Below are positions 23,500 to 35,949 of a DNA stretch of 64,000 nt, piece by piece; positions within the stretch are counted from its first letter, which is position 1, and each line of letters begins with the position of its first letter. The notes beneath the pieces were generated by a model that was given only the letters and a program-made list of their open reading frames with translations, ran no database searches and had not been told where the DNA came from. The stretch comes from Prochilodus magdalenae. Its lineage: Eukaryota > Chordata > Actinopteri > Characiformes > Prochilodontidae. The stretch is from NCBI GenBank assembly GCA_024036415.1, contig JAMWET010001633.1, positions 370,001-434,000 of the forward strand, written 5' to 3'. The position numbers were made by a program, and so were the translations under genes.

Positions 23500-26393
23500 G
23501 AACTCCTCTAGAGGGGGAGTTGGTGTTGGTAAATATTTATGCCCCAAATGTAGATAATCCAATTTTTTCTCTATTTCTCACTTTGTATACATTCTGTGGA
23601 AATTATATGGTGACAGATGACTTTAATTGTACCTTAGACCCAGTGAGAGACAATAGCTCAGAAGTAGATCAGTCACATTCATGAAGTAATAGGCTTCACC
23701 ATTTCATGAAAGAATTAAACCTAATAGACATTTGGAGAGAAACTAACCCCGAACAGGTCTCATGTTATTCTAGTACTCATAAGTCTTATTCATAGACTGA
23801 TTGCTTTTTAATATCTGCAAACTTAAAGTATAAAATAAAGAATGCTCTCATGAAGCATCTGTACTTTCAGACCATGCCCCCATTTTTTAGTGTATCAAGA
23901 GGCTAAGTTGTCGCTAGATACCTCAAGATTGTGATTTAAACAAAAATGGGTGGAAGATCCAGGCTTTGTTTCATATCTGGATGAGCAAATAAAATTATAT
24001 TTTGAAACATATATAACAGAAACATCTGCTACTGTGAGATGGGAGGCCCTTAAAACATATATTAGGGGCCAGATAATTAATATCACTAGCTCCAAAGCTA
24101 AGCAGACATATCAGAAGGCTATCATCATTATCCAAAGCAATGACAAGCCTGTTGTGACTCAAACAAACTTTTTATGATCAGGAGAAAAAGCAGGGAAGGT
24201 GCTTGCCTGGCGTATTAAACAGTTACAGAGTGGAAGGAGTATTGCTTCTTTACAGAATAACCAAGGGGAGGAAATTGTAGAGCCAGCTGAAATAAATGAA
24301 ATGTTTAGGAAATTTAATGAAGAGCTCTATAGGTAAAAAACTACTCGTAACAACACAAAATTGAAAGATTTTCTACATAAAATGCCTTTACCCTCCTTAT
24401 TGGAAGCGCTTAAATGGACTTGATAGTATAAGTGTAGGAAAAATGCCAGGGCCAGATGGTCTACCTGTTGAAATCTATAAAAAGTTTAAAAACAGATTGC
24501 AGGCCCCTCTCCTAGAAATGAAAGGAATCAATTAACGAGGGAATTCTTCCACTCTCTCTAAGAGGAGCTTTGATTACTTTGCTGTCAAAGCCTGGTAAAC
24601 CAAATAATAAATCTGAGAATTTGAGGCCAAAAGACCATCAGTCTTTTGAAAGCAGGTGTAAAGGTGCTATGCAAACTTTTAGCTAAAAGGGTTGAGGAAA
24701 TAATACCAGTAATAATTAGAAAGGATCAGAATGGTTTTAATCGAGGCAGACAGGGCTTCCACAATGTCAGAAGAGTGTTGAACATACTTCATTATCAAAA
24801 GGATGTGCCAGATACAGGTCTGCTAGCACTGGACGCTGAAAAGCTTTTGATAGGGTGGAGTGGCTTTATTTGTTTGGTATTCCTGAATGTTTTGGGCTGG
24901 GTGAGATTTTTTGCAAATGGATAAACTTGCTCTAAACAGAACCATATGCAGAAATACTGACCAGTGGAAATATTTCAAAATCTATTCAAGTGAAGCGGAG
25001 CTGTAGACAGGGGGTTCCTTTATCTCCACTGTTGTTTACCATGGCAATAGAAGCATTTGCAATTGCAGTTAGGAATCACATCAACATTTCCCAAATAATT
25101 ATAGGAGACCAGGAGAACCACATGGCATTATATGCAGATGATGTCATTCTTTTCCCTAGGGATCTGGGAAATTGTATTCCGGCCTTGCTAGATCTGGTAA
25201 AACTATTCGGTAAGGTCTTGGGTTATGTGTAGATAAGATAAGTTTAAGATAAATAAATCAAAATCTTCCATAATGCTATTAAATCATGTAGAAATGAAGA
25301 ATCCACCCAAAGTGCTTCAACTCAAAGTTGTGGACTGTTTCACATATATATAGGCTTTCAAATTGTACCAGGTTTTGGGGGTATTATAGAAACTAACTAT
25401 AAACTTTGTTACAAGAAATATCAAATTCACTAGACAGATGGACATCTATATCGATGTCGCTAATAGAGAAAATAAATGTTCCTAAAATGAATATACTGCA
25501 TAATATACTGTATTTGTTTTAAAATCTCCCACTACCACCACCAAATAATTTATTTTCCTTTTTAAAGACCTTTTTCAATTAGTTTATATGGAACAACAGA
25601 CACGTCAGGTTGTGCAGGTCATTGTTGTACATCCCCTATGATAGAGGGGAGCTTAACTGCCCCAATATCCTCTGGTACTACTGGGCAGCACAGATGAGGG
25701 GATTGATGTTCTGCTTTACAGGAAAAGATGCTCCCTTGTGGAGAGAGATGGAGGGCCATCTTTTGGGCCTACACCTTCACATTTACCCCTACTAGGCTGC
25801 TAGTAAAACTCTTTTCAAAAAGCACTAAATATCTCATAGTTAGAAATATGATTGTTGTATGGTATCAGTGGCCTCTCTTTCCTTGTTTAATCTGTTATGG
25901 GGCAACAAGGCATTCCCATCAGCGAGGTCTGATGGAGGTTTAGAATTTGAGCTAATAAAGAAATACAAACAATAGCAGATTTATATAATTCCGGTAGTGA
26001 ACTGCTTACGTCATTTGATAAAATAGCTAATAGCTATTTGAAATAGCTAATGAAATAGTATATTGTGTAACCATTTTTTCTTCAAAAACTAAAATAAATA
26101 AACCACAACAAACTCAGTCACTTTATTTCCCTGTTTTGTCCAAAATAGAAAAGTTAACGCTTAAGTATTGTTTAGGGAGGGGCATCATGAATCTCAGAAT
26201 CATCCATAGAGAGACTGGAGGCATGGAGACAGGATCTACAGGAGGGCATTTCCATTGAGGTTTGGGAGAAGCCATGTAACAAAACCTGTCACAAACAATT
26301 AATTTGCGTCTTAAACTACTGCAGCATAATTGACTATTACGTACATACATAACCCCAGAAAGGCTTAACACATACAATAGTGCTATACCTGGT
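23500..26393 (+). pseudogene. L1/Tx1-type LINE ORF2, decayed, 5'-truncated
   Basis: The order of blocks is that of a Tx1-clade L1 ORF2. First comes the end of the apurinic endonuclease (GELVLVNIYAPNVDNP, DDFNCTLDP). Next is a linker (WEALKTYIRGQII), then the reverse transcriptase: [25 protein letters not shown] (frameshifted before FDRVEW), CRQGVPLSPLLF and YADDVILF with the catalytic Asp pair intact. Then come C-terminal blocks: RGELNCPNILWYYWAAQ, NSGSELLTSFDKI and LKLLQHN followed by LLRTYITPERL. Many stops and at least six frameshifts separate them. The N-terminal endonuclease and ORF1 are missing, as expected for 5' truncation. The tail is cut off by the Tc1-like element that follows. Confidence 0.9.
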
Positions 26394-27049
26394 GGAGTGA
26401 CACCAGGCCTTCTGGACATGCCATGCGTGACAACAAACCACTCATCTTGGTGCTGACCACAGTGCTTCCACACACATTTGTTGGGCGTCTCCTGAAGATG
26501 ACCCACTGTCATTCTGAGTCACTCTGTAACAATCTGACATGACACCATTGCAGTGTTTGGCAACAATGAGGTGATGTTAAGGCCAGTCGTCGTAACAGTC
26601 TTCATGTAGGCATCTGCTAACATGTTGACTCATGAAGAGCACCACTGCTCGTTGAATGTCCGCAATCGTGGCTGTTGGGTTGCTCCACATGTGTCAGACA
26701 ATTCATCAGTTCTCTCTGTCTTTGATGCGTGCCTTCTTCTATCCACTGCCGCCAACAGCATCCTATGGTAGTGTGCTCATGATGGTATGCTGCTCGATAC
26801 ATCGATAAGACCACCCCGCTTACTGGAGCCCTACGAATGCAACCCCTCTCAAGCTCTTCCAATTGCTCAAATTGCTTTCGAACTCTTCTCTGAGGCATAA
26901 TTCGCTTGCTCATTCTTGCTTATGTCGCATGTACAGCCAAACATGAAACTTGAATCATTCCCATGTCTTATGATGTCAAACCTATCCACCAAGTTTCATT
27001 CTTGTCAGTTGATTTCGTCTGGATGCGACTATATTTTTGATGGTGAGTG
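26394..27049 (-). mobile_element. Tc1-like transposon inside the LINE, with N-terminal HTH retained
   Basis: Minus-strand translation gives the transposase N-terminus: KQFEQLEELERGCI, then TTIGCCWRQWIEEGTHQRQR, the paired-like helix-turn-helix of Tc1 transposases. Later come pieces of the catalytic domain (decayed WRHCGQHQDEWFV). The outer end on the right is degenerate (tttttgatggtgagtg). The left end lacks roughly 300 bp that other copies have beyond the ccaggccttctgga block. This copy is one of two in the window that keep the HTH. Several frameshifts prevent expression. Confidence 0.85.
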
Positions 27050-27140
27050 CCGTTCTAATGGAATACCTTGCAGTGATGGTTAATAAAGCCAAGCAAAGGA
27101 CTGATAATAAATGGGGGAATCTATATGATTCTATTCAGAA
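27050..27140 (+). pseudogene. possible 3' remainder of the interrupted L1/Tx1 LINE
   Basis: The translation after the Tc1 end (RTDNKWGNLYDSIQKFW) fits the last residues of Tx1-type ORF2, where a Phe-x-x-x-Trp stretch precedes the stop. The resemblance is weak and rests on position. Confidence 0.4.
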
Positions 27141-27144
27141 ATTT

Positions 27145-29640
27145 TGGCTAGTTATCTAGTTTATTCTTGATCCATGTATATTCCTACCAATATTTGCTAC
27201 CATCTTGCAATACCTTCTCCTTCCCCCTTTTGTGAATGGTAATAAAAGGTTTCATCACAAACAACGCACAGAAGAACAGCCTATGTAATTCATTTACTGA
27301 AGGTCTCACTGTGGAAGTATACCTATAATATAACCTCAGATGACTGAGGCCACTCGCTCATATTCCAATGTGCAGGCATTTTGAACAGAAGAACATCCAG
27401 CATCTTTTCTCTGCATCACCCACCACAGCTACGCCTGAACATGTTGGTGTGACGTGAACAGAAACCTCACTTTACAAAAGCCCAGGCACTTCTGCATCGA
27501 GAGGAATGAAGCAAATGCTGCAAGATGTAGGAAAGAATGTTAACAAAGCTCGTCGTCCTTCAAAAAAAAAAGAGGGAGCTGGTATTTAATTAGAAAGTTC
27601 CCTGGAGGGTTTTATTATAAATCCTGCTCTGACTTCACTTTCTCTCAGCTCGTGAAGCGCCTGTCTGGCCACTGAAGCAGCAGCAGAAGCCACGCAGCGT
27701 TCCTGCCTAATGAGGCTTTATGGGTATACCTCTTAAACAGAGCAGGACAGAAACTGGGACTCCAGCAACCGGGGGTTCTGGCCCAGGAAGCCGCCGCCTA
27801 GCCGTGGGCCAGACTGCACCCAGGCCAACAATTTCAGCTCGTACCTCCGTAATGAAACAGGGACTCGGGCTGATGCGGTTCTTCTGGCTGAGAGGGGGGT
27901 GTGGGAGCGGGAAGCCACTGCCAAGCAAAACTCATATTTCTGTGAAAAGGTTGCCCCTGTTGACCACACACAGTGAGCTGGTTTGCGGCTTTCTCTAAAA
28001 CGTGTGTGGTCGGGAGGACGGGTCGTTTGGCGAACGCGACCTTTTCTGCCGACTGAGGCCTTGTAGGTGTGCGTCGAAGGCCGCGTCCCAGGTGGGCTCC
28101 TTCCGCACAATGGAGGCCTGCGGTGAGAGTTCCCCGGCCACTCTTAAAAATCATTTAAACGCGGATGTCTGTGTTCCTTAAACCCCTCGTGTGATGCCTT
28201 AATTTGTTGGCTTATTACAGCCATGTGTTGAGGAGCGCAGGATTTACGGGGTGTGGAGTGTGAGGAGAGCTAACGGCTAACAGTGTGGGGTCTCAGCCTC
28301 TTCTCAAACCTTGAAGGACATGACACACGAGGGGACAGACGAGGCTGAAGGCTGGTATTTGTCTGTGCAAAAGGTGAAATGTTCAGCTACGTTATTATCA
28401 GCCCCTCGCTTCCAGGGCAACTCCTATTTACATGTGTAAATAGCATAACAGCGTAATTAGCGACATGTAGCGCGCCTACGTGAAGCACGCCTCACTGAAG
28501 ACAACATGGAAACTTGCATTAAAATGAAAATGACTAACATCTGAGAGCAGTAATCACCCTCATGTCACATGAACTTAGAGGATAAAAAGTTAAACACGGG
28601 TTTTAGCTGTGCTAATGTACTTCAGTTCATGTTTAAAGAGTATGTCAGGCAGTGTCGGAAACTACCTAGGCAAGTTAGGGGTGACTTTAAAAGTGTGTTC
28701 TGTTACAGGTTTCTGATTACTGATTACTAAAAACTCTCTAGAGGCAAACTGCATGTGAGCAGTGACCCACATGTATATATATAAAACTCATATGATCATA
28801 TGAAAACAGAGCTGGTCCACTTCTGGCACAGAGACAGCCGAGTTGCCTCATTTTGGCTAACGCATGGCCCTAGTCTGGTGCGTATGTGGCCCGTGTCTTA
28901 AAACCGTAAGTGTTCCATCTAAGTGCAGTCAATCCATGCACCAAGTGGGTCAAATGAAGATGCAGGCCAGATTTGGGCCAAAGCAATTTTGCTATCTGGT
29001 TCTGTAATTGTAGCCTAATACAACAGATTACTATAATAAAATTACATACTGTAAATACTTTTCATGACATTTGGATTATTTGTTTTATAAATGCTATAAA
29101 TTAAATAAATCTAAAAGAAAAATCATACCAAAGAAAAACACTTATATGTGCTATTTGTACTTCCATTCAAGGATCGGCTATTGCACATACAACACTGCGC
29201 ATGCTGTACCATAGCCTGACGATCACTCACATGTGAAATGGCAATATCTCAATGGACCCATTTATAAAAGTATTGTGAACATAGATGATGCATAATTATA
29301 GCAAGACCTGTTTGAGTTACTTATTAGCAGTGAAAATGTGATGTGAAAGTCATTATCAGTGTCTCTGAAAAGTCGACTATGCCTCATTAGTGTCTGCTAA
29401 GAGGCTGTGCTGCTCATATGGCTACATATTAGTGCACCTTGTTTCAACTTTGTAAGTTTCCGCAGCCACACAAACGTGTCCTACCAGTTTAAAGAGACAT
29501 GATCTCACATGAACACTGAGTGATGATGATTGTCTCAGTTACAAAAATTCTAATTTACACATATCAACATTTGCTGCCATCATCCTAAATTTTTCATGAA
29601 GAAAGAAATCATTTATGCGAAAAACCAAACTTTACCCCTC
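27145..29640. other. non-coding, moderately GC-rich at 27.7-28.15 kb
   Basis: Several overlapping frames of 73-125 codons on both strands at 27707-28154 arise from a GC-rich patch, with CpGs concentrated near 28000-28130. None shows a domain. Near 28810-28990 the phrases catgtggcccgtg / gccagatttgggccaaag suggest a further interspersed repeat of unknown class. The rest is unassigned. Confidence 0.4.
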
Positions 29641-29645
29641 ACAAG

Positions 29646-30030
29646 ACTTGGGACTTAAACGTACCTAATAGCTTGTAATGCCTCATGAACTAGACAAGTT
29701 TCTGGATGTAGGCTACATCGATGTTCAGACACTCTTGCATCAAAGAATTGGGTAGTTGGGCCAAATTTGATGGATGGCTTCCTTGGCACAATTCCGAGGA
29801 GAGTTTCCTGTAGACTGGGATTTTAGCCACTGCTGGTAGACCCGGATGGCGGTACGCTTCTATACACCTGCAGATTCAGCTACTTCCTTCACACTATTGT
29901 CTTTGGTACACCCAAATGCAGTCACTTCTTCTAGCCAATTATTAACATCTGCTCTGGAGTCATTTTCCACACATGAAAAATGTTCTATGGCTTTGGCTGT
30001 TGATCTCTAAAGGGGAGATTCATACACCTC
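29646..30030 (-). mobile_element. internally deleted Tc1-like transposon, inverted copy D
   Basis: The reverse complement shows the same order as at 1157-1643: the HTH-like part (tagaccagcagtggctaaa-type sequence), the agggaa/ccaaggaagccatcc junction, then the C-terminal block ending near 29665. The 5' region is shorter than in the plus-strand copies. It carries several substitutions and no open frame. Confidence 0.7.
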
Positions 30031-30660
30031 CAAAATGGACAAAGCTCTAGGTTTAGTAGTGTTTGAGCATGAATCTTCAGCAGACTGCAGTAGCTTTTCT
30101 TCTTGTTGTTTTACTGTTTGCTGTAAACACATTTTGAACAAGAGGTTGCATACTGCAAAGTCAGCTTTACAGCTAATATTTTAAATTGGCTGTTTTAACT
30201 CAACTACATCGTTTGTGTACTTCATCCACCACTGCCACCAACCATGGCAGCTTTCTGGCCAGATTTTGCCACAGATAATATATTCACTTTTATCTGTGTA
30301 CTGGTTATGGTAAATGTGTTAGCTTGCTCACTAATTGCATCACATTTCTTCTTGACTAAGTCGAGCTCCACCAGTTATCCTCCCATTATTTTATACGCCA
30401 TGACATAAAATAAATAACCAATATAGTTTCTAGTTATTTCCTATTGTCTAGTTTCTTTTCCAAATTAGAGCTAGTGTACCTGCTCTGGGGTAATATCCGT
30501 CACTTCAGCTCTGCTGTTTTACTGCAGTGAGTCACACTGAAGCATGTTGAAGTTCCAAACCACAGCAGCATTTATTTTCAATTCTATTCACTCAAGCTAA
30601 ATTTAACATGAAGTAAAATGAGGAGAAGGAGAAGTCATGCATTTCTTAACAAACCTTTCT

Positions 30661-30664
30661 TCCT

Positions 30665-30711
<47 letters not shown>

Positions 30712-30766
30712 CCTCTCTCTCACTCTTTCTTTCTCTTTCTCCCTCTCTCTCTCTCTTTCTCTCTCA
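30661..30766. repeat. (CT)n microsatellite
   Basis: An almost pure ctct tract with a few cccc and tttc interruptions. The serine/leucine-rich frame through it (30618-30911) is an artefact. Confidence 0.95.
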
Positions 30767-31234
30767 AGCAGAAAAAAGACTGAATGATCGGGTGATGATA
30801 CACACACATGCGCACACTTCCCCAGTTCCTTGGTTATTTACAGGCATATTCACTATGACCATATTCAAGTACTGTGAGTGTTGTGTAAGACTCGGAAAAC
30901 AAAGACATTAGCATTGATAGTTAGTGCTTCTGTCGTTTCAGTATTCCCCATGAAACTGTATGATATAGCTGTCCGTAAGTGTCTATAGAGAACCTGGTCA
31001 GCAAATCTCCAATCAAATTCAGTCATTTCAAAACAAGCACTGCTCATGGAGAACTTTTGGCCTGCATCAAGTAGACTATAAACCCCAGCTTAATGGTAAA
31101 TTAGTCCTTCCTAGTTCTTGGCATTTATCACTTTTTACGCATTGCCATTGGAATACTTGTCCATCATCAACAGTATCCAGTTACATCACCCTATCACCTA
31201 ATTTAGTGTGCAGCGCTAAAGTACTGAGTATTTA

Positions 31235-31760
31235 GTTATCTGCGTTATCTAGGTTATTTAGGGTTGGGCATGCAGTTAGCACTATGCTAAATGGTGTAAT
31301 GCTAACAAGCTACTTACTTGTTAGCTAAATTAGCCCCATAACTCCAGTCTAGAACTCAGCTCACTTACCAACTTCATTAAATGGGAGTCACTATTCTTTC
31401 GGAGCATTCTTGCTTACACCCAGTTTGCAAGGTGATGCTGTAAGCAACTGTAAGCATGCAGTTAGCACAATGCTAACTGGTATAATGCTAACATGCTACA
31501 TTTTTCTTGTTAATGAAACTAGCCCTGTAGCTATAGTCCAGAACTAAGCCCAGTTTCTAACTTCACTAAATAGAATTTGCCATTCTTTCAGACCAGCATT
31601 ACTTACACCCAGTTTGCAAGGTGATGCAAATTGTACATATCTAGTTTGCCAAGTTTGGGCATACAGTTAGCATCAAGCTAATAGCTGTATAAAGCCAAAT
31701 GGCTACTTTTTCCATGTTAGCTAAATTAGCCCCATAGCTCTGGTCCAGAACTAAAGAAGC
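31235..31760. repeat. three tandem copies of a 185-205 bp unit
   Basis: The word gcatgcagttagcac recurs at 31268, 31454 and (as gcatacagttagcat) 31659. Each is followed by gctaa-rich sequence, a ttagctaaattagccc / aactagccctgtagc phrase and an acacccagtttgcaaggtgatg phrase in the first two. It has diverged and is non-coding. Confidence 0.8.
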
Positions 31761-32897
31761 TTCAGTCTCCAATACATTTGGAATAATGCTGCCTTCAACA
31801 ATAACCAAATTGCCAGTCTTCTTTTGGAGTTTTCAATTACGGCTTTGGAGGTTGTAAGGATGAGGTGATTTGTTTAAGTGGGGTTGGTTGGAAATAATGC
31901 TTTTTATTGTTTACATTTGTTTATCTGCCATTAAAGAACATGTTTATTTAACACTGCTGCATCAACATGAAGAACACAGGATGCTTATGAGATGAGTAAT
32001 GTTTTTATCCAGTTACAGGCCTCACATAACATGTGCTTATGCTTTTATTACAGCACGTGGATGATTTTAGCTTGCAGTGTTCACGTGGGGTTGCTGAACA
32101 ACTGAAACACAACCAGTTTATAATCCGACTATCTGCGGCTACAATTACATTTTTCTGACAACTCGTCAAAAACCCCAGATTCCCATTGGTAAATATGACA
32201 TCGTGGTGGCCGTGCATGTGCGCTACTTCCAACACAAATACACAATTTCTGACATGACACGAAAGCAGCACGAGGGGGATTTTTCACAGATCGCTTTAAT
32301 TTGGAAATGCTTACATGTGGAAGTAACAATCATCTCCCATGTCAGGGAGAAAAGATGAAAATAGAACACGCGATGCCGCGTAGAGGGTAAATGAGCACTT
32401 CATAACGGCTCTGTTTATGGCCAGCATTTCATCCGACACTTCCAAGGACATCGGACACATCACTTTGTGACTCACTCGGCCGCCGTCAGAAGTTCGGAGG
32501 CATCTGGAATTCATCGGATTGGGGCATTTGGGGTTTCTTGGAATAATATTACGTGTTTGAATGTAAAATATGTATCTTTGGGGATGCATTCCTGGGGCTG
32601 TGAGTCTGTAGGCTCCTTAATAAACCTACAGGGAGACCTTTTATCTCTTTCTAAGTTAAACAGTCTGGACATGTATTAAAAGCCAAGGTTTGGACTGTGG
32701 AGGGTGTACAATGGAGAATTGTTACTGAGGCTTCAATTTAGACTGTGCCCATAAAGGGAGTTCTAGGGTTCTTCTAGTTACGGTAATTATTATATAGAAC
32801 TGGCACAGTGTTGTGATTTTAGATTAATTATGTCTGATGTGAAGATCCAAACATGTTAAAAGTAGTGGAACACACCACATTTGTGGTGTCACCACAT

Positions 32898-33020
<123 letters not shown>

Positions 33021-33024
33021 TATA

Positions 33025-33330
33025 CACTAATCGTCAAAAGAATAGGTTCACAAATAGTTGTACCCAGAAGGAAGCAACTTAGATTAGAAATCGTGAGATA
33101 TCTAGTCATCCTGTTAGTGCCAGCACCATTGGCAGATAGCTGCACCACGCATGACTGTATGTACACAGACCGTTAGGACGACTGTCCTTAACACCACATC
33201 AGCATCATCAAAGACTGCAATGGTGTCGTGACCAACTGTCATGAAGTGACTCAGAAGGTCATCTTCAGTGACGAGTCCCACCAACATGTCACCAACACTT
33301 TTCAGCAGTGACATAAACAGCGGAAGGGAG
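33025..33330 (+). mobile_element. Tc1-like transposon fragment, 5' end directly against (AT)n
   Basis: The left end cactaatcgtcaaaag is a one- or two-base variant of the family terminus CACTCATCATCAAAAG and follows a TA. Downstream words (gccagcaccattggcagat, tgcaccacgcatgactgtatg, aacaccacatcagcatca, gtcatcttcagtgacgag) match the other copies. It stops before the region coding for the third catalytic residue. The HTH is absent. Confidence 0.8.
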
Positions 33331-33600
33331 GCAAGACAAAGTGTGTCCCAGGTCTGCTCTCAGCTCCTCCATTACCTTGAATGCTTAGGCTCCTTTTGCT
33401 CTTTCTTCCTCAATGTCAAAAAAAGTGTACACTTCAAGGAGGACCTTAAAGCTTAGGTCAAGAACTGGGACAGGGCCACTCTCGCTCTCTTTCTTTCTCA
33501 GCAGTAGTAAGAAAAATAGAGCAGGTTTGTGCTTCTAAAAGGCTTATGGACTCTGTTTCCCTCTAAACGTTAGACATTACAGCCATATCAATATACAGTA
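33331..33600. other. short non-coding stretch
   Basis: No gene or repeat is recognised. Confidence 0.35.
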
Positions 33601-33604
33601 TTAT

Positions 33605-33790
33605 ACAGACATTTCAGGTGGTTGCTAGAGAGTTGCTATGGTATTTCTGGTGGTTGCTTCCACGGTGGATGCTGTGGTGTTGGAGATGATTGTTAGAGTG
33701 CTATTAGATGGTTACTGTTGGTTAGATAACATGGTTGCTGAGTGTTTGGTATGGTGTTCCAGGAGGTTCCCATGGTACTGATTTGGGATG
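33605..33790. repeat. degenerate GGTTGCTA/TGGTGTT minisatellite
   Basis: Variants of ggtggttgctagagagttgctatggt recur about six times with a spacing of roughly 25-30 bp. A shorter relative is at 45980-46072. Confidence 0.6.
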
Positions 33791-33794
33791 CGTC

Positions 33795-35080
33795 AGTACT
33801 GATACTGGATGGGACATCAGGTACTGAGTGTCTCAATAATACATGCTCTTTTGGGTATGACAAACCAGATACCAGCAGGCTGATCCCAGGTGATACCAGG
33901 TCGAACGCAAGGTGTTGGTCACCTGCAACGTTCTACATTGGCAGATTCTAAGTATTAAATATGTATGTGTACTCAGTCTGAAAAATAGGAATCAATGCAT
34001 TTGTTGTACTGATTGTGGCAGCAGGTTTTGAATTTCCCATGATTCGTTCCTATGAAGAAAAAAGTCTTAGAGCTTATGCTTATGTAAATTATACATCCAG
34101 TCAGTTCAACAAGCACAAGCATGCTATTGGAGTATAAGATGACTGGCTGTGTCATGTCAACCTAATAAAAGTCATACTTCTGTGGGTAAAATTGTACTAC
34201 CAGTGATTTGTGTTTACCTTTTACTGAGTGTATCTCAGAAAAAATCTATATTGTGACACTTCCTGTGTATTGTAAAATTGTTATTAATATTTTATTGTTA
34301 TGTTTTAGGCCTCTACCCGGATTTCATGATTGCCAAATCACCAGCTCAGTAATGCACTTTCAGAAAAGCATGTCCACTAACGAGGAACATACTGTACGCA
34401 GTAGCTGGAAACTGAAAACCATCACCTTCATACATACAGCACAGAAGACATGTGAAGGCCAGCAGCTCAGAAGCTAAAGCCTGGAGCTAGTTCTGTCATG
34501 TCCTCAGGGACAAACATGATGAGGGAGTCTAAACACGGCTTTGTTCACTCTCTACCTGCACTCCTTTCTTCTCTCCTCACTTCAAACGAAACGTAAGTGA
34601 GTCTCCAGCACAATAGACGAGGCAGTCGGTCAAAAGAAGGCGCGAACCGTCCGCTTTGATCATCATCTTTTTTCAGATTATAGACTGAACGATGAGACAG
34701 CAACGCCGTGCCTGCTGTTTTACACCCATTCATGCTCACTGAAAGAGCATGGAATATCTAAACACCTGTGCTTAAAGGGCACATATGGTGCAAAGCTGAC
34801 TTCTTTCACGTTAAATAGTTTGATGTAGCATATAAACACTGTGTAACTATCAAAACATACCATTCGCTCCTCCGTTCACTCCACCATTCACTCCTCCATT
34901 CACTCCTCCATTCATTCAGTGTGTTCAGAAACCAAGCTGCAAAAACAGCTCATTGTGAGCTCATTGTGTTTTTGTGATGTCAGTAAAATAACACATTTAC
35001 AAATCTACGCATATTCACCCAGCAGCAGTTTAGTCTTGCCTATTCACAACACTGTTTGCATATATCAGTCATAAAGGTAC
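33795..35080. other. non-coding, with an interspersed-repeat-like segment
   Basis: No gene is recognised. Around 34770-35000 a phrase beginning gggcacatatggtgca and a run of cattcactcctc units resemble a common fish repeat with a short internal minisatellite. The class is unknown. Confidence 0.4.
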
Positions 35081-35084
35081 AGTA

Positions 35085-35700
35085 ACAAAAACAGCTGGTT
35101 TAGGAATCAACCAACAGGAATGAAACTTGGTGGGCAGGGTTGGAATTGTGAGACATATGAATCATTCAAGTTCCCACTCGGCCACAAGTGTGAAGTAAGC
35201 AAGGACAGGCTTTATCGCTATACCTGACTGACCCAACAGCACGACTGTGGACATTCAGTGAGCAGTGATGCCCTCCATGTGCCCTTTACACCACATCAGC
35301 GTCACCAAAGACTGCAACGGTGTTGGGCCAGACTGTCATAGAGTGACTAAGAATGGCAGCGGGTCATCTTCAGTGACAACAAATGCATGTGTGGAGGCAC
35401 CATGACCAGCGCCAAGATGAATGGTTTGTTGTCACGTGTCCAGAAAGCCTGGAGTCACTCCACCTCCACACCTCCTGCAAAATCTGCAGGAACTGTGTGA
35501 GAATATTCTAGCTGGATGAGATGGATTATCACTTCATGCCAAAACACCTTGTATGCTGTTTTACCAAACCCAGCAGCCCGCCATACTGAGAGATACTACT
35601 TCTGTATGTCAAGCTCAATGAATATTGCCCATATCGGTCTAAATTTAAATCTGGTAACCTTTATATGCCCTTCCAATAACATTCCAAACCCACACCTCCT
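35085..35700 (+). mobile_element. Tc1-like transposon copy, HTH lost
   Basis: The segment begins near aggaatcaaccaacaggaat and continues with gaaacttggtgggcag, gactgacccaacagcacgac, gcagcgggtcatcttcagtg and ggaggcaccatgaccagcg, the family order. It ends about 35700 in ggtaacctttatatgccctt. Only a stretch of the catalytic domain remains and it is frameshifted. The 95- and 141-codon frames that overlap its right half do not follow the transposase frame. Confidence 0.8.
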
Positions 35701-35869
35701 TATGAGTTCAACAAGTCTCTTTATGATGAGTATATGTAGATCTGCATATGTGCACATCTTAAAGCTCAACTTATTTTCAGATCGTGTCCCAAATATGTCA
35801 GCTTGGTGGAACTTTCGCAAGAAACCAGGATCCTCATCGGAGTCTGTGGAAGTGCTATTTGTCCCGAGG

Positions 35870-35884
35870 CCACTGGAGGGCACT
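35870..35884 (+). promoter_or_regulatory. CTCF-like motif
   Basis: CCACTGGAGGGCACT is close to the CTCF core, one base off the usual AG before GGGC. Sequence match only. Confidence 0.3.
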
Positions 35885-35949
35885 ATCCCAACCCTGACAT
35901 CAGTGTGGTGTGAGTGTAGAGTAAGCCATGGGAAACACTAAGCGAATTC

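Noticed and set aside
27707..28154. Overlapping frames of up to 125 codons as a possible gene
   Set aside because: Frames overlap on both strands, have no domain and lie in a moderately GC-rich patch. Proline/arginine-rich composition is typical of chance frames there.
35516..35941. Open frame of 141 codons on the plus strand
   Set aside because: The first half overlaps a Tc1-like element in a non-transposase frame. The rest has no domain, and an opposite-strand frame overlaps it.
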